This document shows, piece by piece, positions 43,125 through 53,742 of a stretch of DNA of 64,000 nt. Position 1 is the first letter of the stretch; each line of letters begins with the position of its first letter. The notes beneath the pieces were generated by a model, which had not been told where the DNA came from, searched no databases, and saw only the letters and a list, made by a program, of their open reading frames with translations. The position numbers were made by a program, and so were the translations under genes. The DNA comes from Oreohelix idahoensis (Eukaryota > Mollusca > Gastropoda > Stylommatophora > Oreohelicidae): NCBI GenBank assembly GCA_024509875.1, contig JAMPIV010012152.1, positions 791,792 to 855,791 of the forward strand, in the 5' to 3' direction.

Positions 43125-44100
43125 TAAAAAAGCCCCTTAGTAACCTACAAGCCCGCCATTATCGATTTTTTATTTTCAGCCATTATTGATTTTTTATAAT
43201 TTTATATATATATATATATTGTATGTATCTATGCATAAACAAACACACCAACACACAATACCACAACACATAACAATTAAAATACCTACACAAAAAAATG
43301 GTATAGTCAAGTTTCTAACACTTCACTCCCACCTCTAGGCGCTGGCCCTAGTATAGTGACACGCCTCTTTCACTCCCACCTCTAGCTGCTAAACCTGTTA
43401 TAGCAAAGTCTCTAACACTTCACTCGCACCTCTAGATGTTAAACCTAGTATAGTGACGTCTCCAACACTTCACTCCCACCTCTCGCTGCTGTCCCTGGTA
43501 TAGTCTCTAACACTTCACTCACACCTCTCGACGCTGGTTCTAGTCAAGTCTCTAACACTTCACTCCCACCTCTCGATGCTGGTCCTAGTATAGTAACGTC
43601 TCTAACACTTCACTCCCACCTCTTAATGCTGGCACACTCGCCTGCTACACCCCAAAATGTACACACCCATGCGTCGTCACCCGCGCCAGCACAAAAAGAC
43701 TCCACTCGCTTCAAAAACCCCCTTAGTAACCTACTAACCAACCATTATCGATTTTTAAAAATATTTTCCGTCATTATCGTTTTTTTATAATTTTTATATA
43801 TTGTATGTATATATTTATAAACAAACACACCAACACACAACACAACACACAGAAATCACCCCTAACCTACAACCGCCAGCTACAGCCCAACATGCATCGT
43901 CACCCCCACCAGCACAAAAAGACTCCTCTCGCTTCAAAACCCCCTTAGTAACCTACTAATCCAACATTATCGAATTTTTTTTTAATTTTCCGTCATTATC
44001 GATTTTTATATTTTATGTATATATTGTATGTATATATGTATAAACAAACACATCAACACACAATACAACAACACATAACACCAAGAAAGCCAAAAGCAAT
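43125..44100. repeat. Complex tandem repeat: three ~150-bp modules and a ~60-bp subrepeat array
   Basis: A module starting with CCCTTAGTAACCTAC and including CATTATCGATTTTT, TTGTATGTAT and AAACAAACACACCAACACAC occurs at about 43130, 43728 and 43944 (last two about 216 bp apart). Between the first two, 43305-43635 holds six or seven degenerate units of about 60 bp with CTAACACTTCACTCCCACCTCT. No coding content. Confidence 0.8.
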
Positions 44101-44236
44101 ACCACAACACCACACCGCTATACATTGTAGCCGTATGGCCGGCACGACCGTAGTAGTGAGGTTAGACGTCACCCTACAGCACCCATAGACCACCTAACAC
44201 CTCTTTGTCAATAAATATATAAAATGTATCTAGTGT

Positions 44237-44239
<3 letters not shown>

Positions 44240-44323
<84 letters not shown>
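44240..44323. repeat. (TA)n microsatellite
   Basis: About 84 bp of TA, followed to about 44480 by degenerate AT-rich repeats of TAACTGTTGTAATATATGT and AAATATATGTATAACTAAAT. Confidence 0.95.
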
Positions 44324-44327
<4 letters not shown>

Positions 44328-44690
44328 AACTGTTGTAATATATGTCTAAATATATGTATAACTAAATATTGTCTACCTGTTGTAATATATGTAAGTATAT
44401 GTCTAAATATATGTATAACTAAATATTGTAATATATGTAAATATATATCGTATAACTGTTGTCTAACTGTTGTAACACATAACTCAACAACAACACGTTT
44501 GAACTATGATAGGACGCAAACTGATCGTCAGAGGAAGTCACCCAGGCTAAAATATATCGCTATATAAACAGTCATGCGGCGCCTCCTGACGCGCCTCCTG
44601 CCGAATCGATCCGGAGTATTTCCTTATATAAAAGTCATGTCGCACCTCCTGAAATCTAACCGTTTTGTGCATTGTATACTACTATCGATT
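44324..44690. repeat. Degenerate AT-rich repeats, then unassigned DNA
   Basis: 44324-44480 consists of imperfect 20-50-bp repeats. 44570-44650 has paired words GCGCCTCCTGACGC and GCACCTCCTGAAAT, each near a TATATAAA-like word (44559 and 44624). This could be promoter-like or a duplicated segment; I see no gene attached to it. Confidence 0.45.
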
Positions 44691-44701
44691 ATATCTGTAT
44701 G

Positions 44702-45967
44702 AGAGCCTATTCTGTTCCTTTCGCTAAGGAGAAAGCATTGAAATAGGAGATAGATTATTTGTTGAAAGAAGGGATTATTTCTCACAGTGAATCTCCTTAT
44801 AGCTCCAGTGTAGTTTTGTTGAGGAAACCGTCTGGGGAACATAGACTGTGCATAGATTACAGGAAACTGAATGCTGTCACAGAAGGTCAGGTAGATCCAT
44901 TACCGGACACAAAACAGTTATTTGCCAGACTGTACAAGGCAAAATATTTTTCGAAGGTGGATCTTAGCAAAGGCTATTACCAGATTCCAGTGAAGCCTGA
45001 GGTTCGACCTTATTTAGCTTTTAGCACCTCGGAAGGACATTATGAATTCAACATGTTGCCATTTGGATTGAAAAATGCTCCGAGTGTGTTTTCTAGGATG
45101 ATGCGCAAATTGTTGGATCCCTTGAATAATCCATGTATCACGAATTTCATGGATGATATCCTCATCGCTACAGAAACATTTGAAGAACACGTTAACTCTC
45201 TGAATATGCTATTTGATAGGCTCAGAGAAGCAAACTTGACTGCTAGACCAACAAAATGTTGTATTTGATGCAAAGAGTTGGAATTCTTGGGACATACTGT
45301 ATATCAGGGTAACATGACCCCTGATCCCAAGAACTTAGAAAAATTGCAGAGAGCACCTAGGCCACAAACAAAGAAAGACATGCGATCATTCGTGTCGCTG
45401 TGTGGTTTGTACCAAAAATATATCAAAAATTTTAACTCTATATGTGCTCCTCTGACTGATTTGACTCGCAAAGGAAATCTAGATAAAATTGTTTAGTCAG
45501 CGCAGTGTGAATTGGCATTCCAAGAGTTAAAGGAAAAACTCACTAGCAAGCCTATTCTCAAATTGCCTGACTTGACTCAGGATTTTGTGGTGAGAACGGA
45601 CGCAAGCAATGTGGGCCTGGGGGCCACTTTGTTGCAAAGGTCCTCTTCACCCAATGGGGAACTGAACCCAGTCGCTTATGCTAGCCGCAAGTTGAACAAA
45701 GCGGAACAAGGCTATTCCACAAGTGAAAAAGAGTGTTTAGCGTTAATCTGGGCTATAAAAAAGTTCCAAATCTATCTATATGGTAGAACATTCGTGGTCC
45801 AAACGGATCAGCCTCTCGTATTTATATCACAGGCCAAGCATGAAAATGCCAGATTATTACGATGGTCGTTATTATTACAGCCATATCAATTTACCGATGA
45901 ATTTATTCCGGGGTCACAGAACGTCCGTGCAGATTTCCTCAGCAGGCACCCCTGTGATCAAATTTAG
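44702..45967 (+). pseudogene. Element C reverse transcriptase-RNase H
   Basis: One frame with three nonsense codons (TAG 44744-44746, TGA 45266-45268, TAG 45494-45496) and no frameshift. RT: AYSVPFAKEKALK, HRLCIDYRKLNAVT, FSKVDLSKGYYQIPV, MLPFGLKNAPSVFSRMM and TNFMDDILIAT (FMDD codons at 45146-45157). After the second stop: LEFLGHTVYQG and the connection domain. RNase H: FVVRTDASNVGLGATLLQ, EKECLALIWAIKKF, VVQTDQPLV and NVRADFLSRHP, all four acidic residues kept. It would supply minus- and plus-strand DNA synthesis in the parent element. RT is closest by eye to element A (both FMDD), less so to element B (YLDD). Confidence 0.92.
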
Positions 45968-46044
45968 AGTATTCAGCAGGCGTAAGGAGTGAATTTTATC
46001 TATGTGTATCAATGGTTCTGGAACTTGCATTAGTGCATGTTCTC

Positions 46045-46056
46045 AAGTGGGGAGAT
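46045..46056 (+). promoter_or_regulatory. Polypurine tract of element C
   Basis: AAGTGGGGAGA lies directly before TGTGTGATGG or TGTGATGG, the probable 3' LTR start, about 80 bp after the RNase H stop. Confidence 0.75.
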
Positions 46057-47320
46057 GTGTGATGGAATACATTGATACAGCGATAAAATCCTCCATTATA
46101 AATATAAAAGTTAAAATAAAATGTAGGGATAAAATATAGTTATGATACGATGCTGCTTCTTCGCCCACGCCACAAGCGCGTTGATTTTTGGTAGACCGTA
46201 ACGTCGTTTTCTAGTGTCATTGAAAAAACTAGTTATAACATGGGGACACGAAAGGCCTATTCGTTCAGACGGGGTAAGAAAAGGAGGGAAGAGAAAAATG
46301 ATGCCGTCTGCACACGGGGTATGAATCTAAGCCTAGCATACGCGCGAACTTGTAGTTAGTTGTTTGAAATACGACGAAAGTTAAAAAATGTTCGTAAATT
46401 GGGTCACGAAAACAGGCTTAGCTCTTATTGAGAATGACGTAATTCTAAACGTAATACGGACGATTCTCGTATTTAGCTTAAAAATAGCGGTAAAAGAAGT
46501 GAACGAGTGGTAGTTTATAGATTTCAAGACTAACATGGAAAAAATATGGAATTCCTTATTAATAGGTTTAGAACCACAAAAGTTGGCTAGTTTAAGAGCT
46601 TATCTTTTCCTGATAAATAATATGCTTTCAAATAAAAGGACGGACAGATAACTCGGAAGTTATTGACAAAAGACTGATTTGTTCGGTGCAGACTCGCAGA
46701 CAGATGTTCGTTTTGCAGTCACTAGCGGTTACATTTTGACGCGTCCTTGAGAGAAAGCAGGAAAAGGGTCATGTGTTCTGTAGGAAAAGGAGTAGACACG
46801 GGGTAGAAATTATGGGATAGCTCAAACTGAATATTGTGTTTTTATTTAGTGTTGGGCCAAAACCAAGTCCATTTTTGGGGAATGCCAAGTTCGGACAGAC
46901 CGACCGACAGAAATACACTACACATTGGACCAAATTTGGACCTTAGTGTAAAATTTTGAATTTAAAAAGCTTGGCTTTCCTATTTGATTGGTCAACACAG
47001 TTAAGATTATTACAAAATTGGACGGCTCGTTGCCATTTTGTTTAAGACTGTCCATAAAAGCAGATCGTTGATGCTGTGAAGTGTGACGTCCACTGAATAT
47101 ATATAAATAATATAAGGAATACGGACGCCATAGTCCAGCCAGCAGCTCAGCTGAGTGTGTGCTATTTCAACGTACCTGTGTGATTTCTTTTGAATTGTGG
47201 TAAGACAGAAGTTATTAACCTTTTTATTTAACAATTCTGAGTGAGTGATACTGCCATATAATGAAAAATGATTACGACAAGTGAGTACTTATTCTAGGTC
47301 CCCAGCCAACTGTTACAGGG
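46057..47320 (+). repeat. Probable 3' LTR of element C
   Basis: Starts TGTGATGG after the polypurine tract. A TATATATAAATAATATAAGG word at 47098-47117 is a possible TATA region. The 3' border is a guess because no partner LTR is available. Confidence 0.5.
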
Positions 47321-48665
47321 CCTAGAGGTTGAAATATAATATGATAAACTATCAGAAATGTAGAATAGAGATGTTTCTTTTCAGGTGGTCAGGTGGAAAC
47401 ATATCACCCACCTTATTATATTGAAAGAAGAGATTAATGATAATATTTCAGATGCAGTGCCGGCCTTAGATTAGAGGAATGTGAAACTAGTGCTACTTGA
47501 TAACAGCATTAATGTAGATGTGCTGGGTCGGTCAGAGAGATCTGACCCTGTCTTTTATTTCAATGTATTAATGCTTGTAAACATGGTTAATTAGGTATTA
47601 TGTTAAGACCAAGCCTAATTTTGTGGTTTCAGAGGTTCTTTGTCTGGCACTGTGCTAGTGCCAGATATTCTGAAGAGTACAACACTGTATGAAATGAAAT
47701 GCCTACTATACTACCTCAGCGCATGTGAGGAGTGGGCCTAAGGAACAACTATCTTCAATCGTCACAGGCCAGATAAGTGTTAAAGACAGGGCCTGCTGAG
47801 ATTCATCAACGAGTACTAAATAATATAAACTCCATTGTGTAACTAATAAATTTTTCCACCATCAATCCTGTTAAAGAGCAAATGAACACTATTAAATAAA
47901 GGACTGGGTATGATGAAAATACCCCGACCCGACATCAAGCACTAGTTAATAAAGACTTTAGTTTTAGTACCAATATTAGCAAATTTAAATTATGTATATG
48001 TACAGGTCTTTCATGTGTTTACTTGATTATATGTAATTCTATTGAAATTAATTCATATTGAGTTGAAAGTCCTGACCAGAAGAAAACTAGGTTCAGGAAA
48101 AAATAAATTTGGAAAGAAATTGTAAATTACTAAATTTTAACCACAGTGTCAGTTGACTTAATCATATAGATTAATATTAGTGTTTGTGTGTGTGTGCTTG
48201 TGTACTTAATTACCAGCACACCACATTTTCATTAACCTAGACAGTAGACGTATCTATCAGACATATTAGTCAAGAATAAGTCTGATTGAGGTCGTAGGGT
48301 GGTAGCAGCAAGGTACTCTGTAAACTCACATAAACTGTTATCCTCTGGGCCTTCACAGCTGACCTCATTCAGTACACTAAGTAAACATAGCAACAACACT
48401 TAATAACATCAAAACCCACCACAGTTAGAATGAAGAGGAAGACACGGGAATATCGTGAACTCGTGGCACGTGACAGGCACGAGGACTTGGGACTGTCTTT
48501 GTTGAAGGTTTAAGCTCCTTACAGAGTTAAATATATTAACAAATAAAACGGTATTGAATCAGTTTTACAACTTAACAGTACACAAGAAACACTGGAAGTT
48601 TCAGGTGTCACCGTTCGTTGGGCACAGTTACAAATAGGCATCAAAGACAATAAATATTGACAAGT

Positions 48666-48668
<3 letters not shown>
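47321..48668. other. No identified gene; two perfect hairpins
   Basis: AT-rich DNA. Two short perfect inverted repeats stand out: GGTCAGA-gaga-TCTGACC at 47530-47547 and TCTGGCACT-gtgct-AGTGCCAGA at 47643-47665. No open frame. Confidence 0.5.

Positions 48669-48749
<81 letters not shown>
48669..48749. repeat. (TA)n microsatellite
   Basis: About 81 bp of TA adjoining the SINE-like repeat at 48750-48966 and probably its tail. Confidence 0.95.
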
Positions 48750-48752
<3 letters not shown>

Positions 48753-48966
48753 GTAAAGGTACCCGTTACACACCTATTGAGGCATATTGAGAATATGGTA
48801 TTAGGCCCATATTTTCTCGACCATCGGCACACTAGGGGTTATGTGGTCAGCATCACGCAAGTGGCCTTAACATTCCCAGAATTTGTTCTGGTACCCAATT
48901 GAGGCTGGGTCGACCCAGGAGCCGTTTCCGGCCTAAAAAATTCCCACCTCCTCTGGGGATCGAACC
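48750..48966 (-). repeat. SINE-like repeat with Pol III B-box-like motif
   Basis: Minus strand: GGTTCGATCCCC at 48955-48966 fits the tRNA-type B box, followed by AGAGGAGGTGGGAATTTTTT, a GGGTCGACCCAGCC core and an end in the TA tract. No A box is seen upstream, so the tRNA head may be truncated. I recognise the general layout of tRNA-derived SINEs but cannot name the family. Confidence 0.6.
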
Positions 48967-49356
48967 ATGAAAGACCTAATGAAATACCTAATGAAATTAA
49001 GTAGCAGAAGTTAAGTTTTAAGTAATCTATATTCAATGCATGGTCAAAATGGTAAATATATTATTTCTTTGATATCAATGACACAACATTACTTAAAGGT
49101 ATGGTTTTTGCTAACTTTTCGTTTTTTAAACGTGTTTGTTTGCTTCGTGAGTCTCAACAGATGTTAGCATGCTATATTGTTACATCTCAGAACTGAGTGG
49201 TTGCATCATGATCAAATCTGTTCTTATTCAAGTGTGTCTATATCGCATGTTAAAATGTCTCTCCTGTGGCCTGCTAGGATCTCGATATGTTTCAGTCATA
49301 TCATGCTACTCTGTCATAGCTTGCTAACAACTATGTTTGTCTCGAAAAAATCCTGC
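48967..49356. other. No identified feature
   Basis: AT-rich spacer between the SINE-like repeat and the R2-like LINE fragment. Confidence 0.5.
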
Positions 49357-50644
49357 TACAAAATCCAAGTACAGTGGAAGCTATAGAGCAGGATTTCAAC
49401 AAGTTCATGAGAAAATGGCTAGGGGTATCACCAGGTCTATCAGATGTAGCACTGTTCTGCAAAAGGTCAAAACTTCTGCTTCCTTTCAAGTCAGTTGTTG
49501 AAGAGTACACAGTTGGAAAGGCAAGGCTTGCAATGATGCTACGCGAGTCAGCTGATGACGTGGTTAAGTCCATTCAGCCCACACTGAAAACGGGAAGGAA
49601 GTGGAGAGTGGAAGAAGCTGTTGATGCTGCCCAAGAGTCACTCAAACTGAGGGAGGTAACAGATACACTCAAACGAATAGACGGGGATTTGGGCATGGAG
49701 ACATCCGCTGGTGGTCCAAGGCATCAAGCAGGGAGCGCAGAGACATGGTAGTTCAGGAGATACGAGGAGCTGAGAATGATAAGAGGTTGCAAAATGCAGT
49801 GCAGCAGGTCCAACAAGGCCAATGGACTACATGGGAAGGAGCCCTGCAGGGGTCCTTGACATGGAATGATATATGGCATATGGCACCTCTTAGGCTCAGC
49901 TTCGTTGTTAGATCAATGTATGACCTGCTGCCGTCGGCCACCAACCTTGGGAAATGGGGAAAGTCGGATGATGAGCAGTGCCCCCTGTGCCAGGGGAGGC
50001 AGACACTTGAACACGTGCTCTTAACGTGTAAGGTGTCATTAGGACAAGGGCGATACACTTGGCGCCATAACAAAGTGCTAAATGAGCTTGCTGCGACAAT
50101 AGATCTGTCAAGGATGAAGGCGAATAGCAAACCCATGCCGAGCACCGCAAATACATACTTTCTGAGGGCAGGAAAGTCAGCACACCCCAAACCGAGTAAA
50201 CCTGGTAGCAATTTACCATCTCTTCTTGACTGTGCAAACGACTGGGAGATGGCGGTAGACCTTCCTGGACGAGGAGCATATCCAGAGCGTATCAGAAAAT
50301 GGCGGAGACGGCCGGATATAGTGCTTCATTCTTCTTCAACGCTTCGGGTCATACTGATTGAACTGACCGTGTCATTTGAATCCAGATTAGAAGAGCAACA
50401 TTCGTTCAAAGCGGCCAAGTATAATGATCTGGCCGCGGATCTGAGACACGATGGGTTCACTGCATGGGCCATGGCTGTTGAAGTGGGCGCAAGAGGGCTT
50501 GTGGCTGCATCAGTGTATGATTTATTGAAACTGTTGGGGCTGAGGGGACAATCGAGAACAAGGGCAATGAAGAGGCTTAGTGAAACTGCCGAAAAGGCAT
50601 CATGCTGGCTGTGGAACAACCGCAATGGGCAATGGAAATCTTGA
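49357..50644 (+). pseudogene. R2-superclade LINE C-terminus: zinc knuckle and restriction-like endonuclease
   Basis: Plus strand. 49374-49690 encodes the post-RT region (FMRKWLGVSPGLSDVALF, LPFKSVVEEYTVGKARLAMM, KTGRKWRVEEAVDAAQ). A frameshift near 49690 leads to the frame ending at 50644. Counting from 49745: LTWNDIWHMAPLRLSFVVRS, a CCHC knuckle (Cys79, Cys82, His90, Cys95), YTWRHNKVL, then a PD-(D/E)xK nuclease (RRPDIVL at 189-194, IELTVSFES with Glu206, FKAAKYNDL with Lys225) and EVGARGL. In this LINE group that nuclease makes the first-strand nick, usually at a specific site. RT is absent, so the copy is 5'-truncated. Clade within the RLE-bearing LINEs is not resolved. Confidence 0.88.
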
Positions 50645-51045
50645 CAATAAACGCTGCGGTTCAGAAAACACCAGGAATTTTTCTAAGTACACAATACGCT
50701 GAGTTTTTTGGTGTACTAGTGAACGAGCTGTGACCGAGGGGCGACAGGCGGTGTGTATTATAAGTGGTGTCAGAAACAGAATGTCGGCTATAGCGCACTG
50801 GCTAGACTCGTCGGCTTCGCGCAGGCGTGTATCCGTAGTTGTGATGTGCGACGGAACGAACAGAATAATTTGTCTTCTCTTTGTTACTTTCACAATTGCC
50901 TCCACGGCTGGCGGAGTTGTGGATTTTAAAGTTGCTACCATAAGTGAAAATGGGTTCATTTTCGATACAAGACAACAGGAGGCTGAGACGCTTGGGAGTC
51001 ATGACCCAAGTGGGCCCGCCCCCCTTAGAGTGTAAAGGAGTTATC
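50645..51045 (+). other. Probable 3' UTR of the R2-like LINE
   Basis: Non-coding continuation after the LINE stop, relatively GC-rich compared with its flanks. It leads into the 88-bp repeat at 51046-51133. Confidence 0.5.
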
Positions 51046-51133
51046 GGGCCGAAACACTTGTCGAACGGGGGGACTGCTTCTGATGATCAGATTGCTTCCT
51101 GTTGTATCGCTCTGTAAAGAGTTTCCTATCATG
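51046..51133 (+). repeat. 88-bp dispersed repeat (second copy of 22128-22215)
   Basis: Starts GGGCCGAAACACTTGTCG and ends AAGAGTTTCCTATCAT. It matches 22128-22215 along its whole length with only a few differences. It sits at the end of the R2-like LINE 3' region. Confidence 0.88.
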
Positions 51134-52234
51134 ATGGCTGAAACAAGAAAAAAGGGCTTGCAAAAAAGAATACAATCTAAGGAATAAAGAATGTAGCTTG
51201 CGCAGATCGCTTGTATTTTCTATCACACAAACACGACACGCAGATAAAGACAGACTAACATTAAATACATTCAAAACTTCAAAACAAAAGAAATGAGAAA
51301 AATTTATCTTTATTAGTTTATATAAGCATCATTGGTTGGAGAATTGGCAAAGACTGTAGCTTGAGATTTTGGAAAAATTACATTTATAAGAAGATACACA
51401 CAACAACTTCTAACCAATATGAACATGCATGTAAACTTTACTTCGGAAGGAAAAAAAAAAGACACACACACACATACATACATACATACAAAGGAGGCTT
51501 ATCAAAGCAAATGTAAAAGCTCTGTAGTCTAGTGTTGCAAGTCAACATGAATATCATGCATACTTCAGACTTTCACTAAAGATGCTGTCATTGCATCGTG
51601 CATCATTCGTAAAAAATGGCCAGATTTCTAGCAAACACAGATCGGTGAAATAGAATCCAACAGGGACCGAAGACGCATCAAAAGTGAGGAATGCAGTAAG
51701 CGACCCATAGCTTGACTGTCTGCGTCAGCGAACCAGAGCTGACCAAGACCCTACTCCACCTCCAAGTGGTGGTCCTGGAAACAGGCTGCATCACTGCAGT
51801 CTGGCTGAGAGAGTAGGGATCGAAGAGGGAAGGCTAACCCGGTCCCAAAAAATGTCATGCTGTGTCGGGCCGACAGGCGCAAATATCGCAGCTTTGCTGT
51901 AAACTGTGACACAACGTAACAAACGTCCTTTTTAGGACGAACGCAGAAGAATCCAACATCAAGAATACACTTTGAGGTTAAAGCTACAAAGTTGAGATGG
52001 ATAAGACAGATCTTCAAGAACCAGACGACATCTACAGCCAGACGTGCATTCATTCATCTCCCTTCAGTTCTCCAAGGAACATAGACCTTCAATCAACGTT
52101 TGCCAAATCTTCATGACACATGTTATCAACTTTTGCCAAGTCTTCATGCCCCATGTTATCAACTCAAGGTATTTGCATGTCTTCTTTATTCAGTTCAATT
52201 CTGTCTCCTATTCTCTTCTTCATGCGATCTATAG
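51134..52234. other. No identified gene; CA and CATA repeats
   Basis: Contains an A-run followed by ACAC and ACAT repeats (51450-51491). Open frames at 51751-52053 have no known motif. 52088-52165 carries a short duplicated segment (TTGCCAAATCTTCATG / TTGCCAAGTCTTCATG with ATGTTATCAACT). Confidence 0.5.
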
Positions 52235-53408
<1,174 letters not shown>

Positions 53409-53742
53409 TTTTTCTTCTTTGATCCTTAGCTGTCAAAGCAGTCAGTGGCCGTCACGCCCGGTGGCATCTTGTAGAACAGTAACAAACTTCTAATTTTTTC
53501 GGTCGGCAGCCATCCGTCGTGCAGTGCCCCAACTTTGGTTCATTCTTTGCATCTCGGCCATACAGTTCTCCGCTAAGTTGTTTTTGGTCGGTCTCTCTCG
53601 CTTTTTTTAGGGGGTCCATAGCATAGCTGTTCTTGTAATGACACCTGGGTTCCTTTTGAGGATGTGGCCAACCCAACTCCAGCGTCTGCCAGCTATGATG
53701 GTGTGCATGTCTTCTTGGTTATTCCTAATAAGCAGTTCTTGG
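53409..53742 (-). mobile_element. RTE LINE 3' end fragment bordering the satellite
   Basis: Minus strand, same family as 25115-37519: the 3' terminus GGATCAAAGAAGAA is at 53411-53424, followed inward by the degraded GRPKTTWRRTV-equivalent region. It has several indels, so no frame survives. The 28-bp satellite starts exactly where the LINE sequence ends (about 53743). Confidence 0.85.

Larger units (their letters stand above)
44690..47320 (+). mobile_element. Element C: 5'-truncated Ty3/gypsy-type LTR retrotransposon (RT-RNase H, 3' LTR)
   Basis: Plus strand. RT begins abruptly at about 44699; gag, protease and integrase are absent upstream. RT and RNase H share one frame to a stop at 45967, and a polypurine tract and LTR start follow within 90 bp. 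RNase H is therefore the last pol domain, with no room for a downstream integrase, which agrees with the order in elements A and B. The right limit is uncertain: a CTGTTACA at about 47317 is a possible LTR end, but no second LTR copy is in the window. Confidence 0.8.

Noticed and set aside
48519..48773. Tyr/Ile repeat ORF
   Set aside because: Translation of the TA microsatellite. The same applies to 21894-22217.
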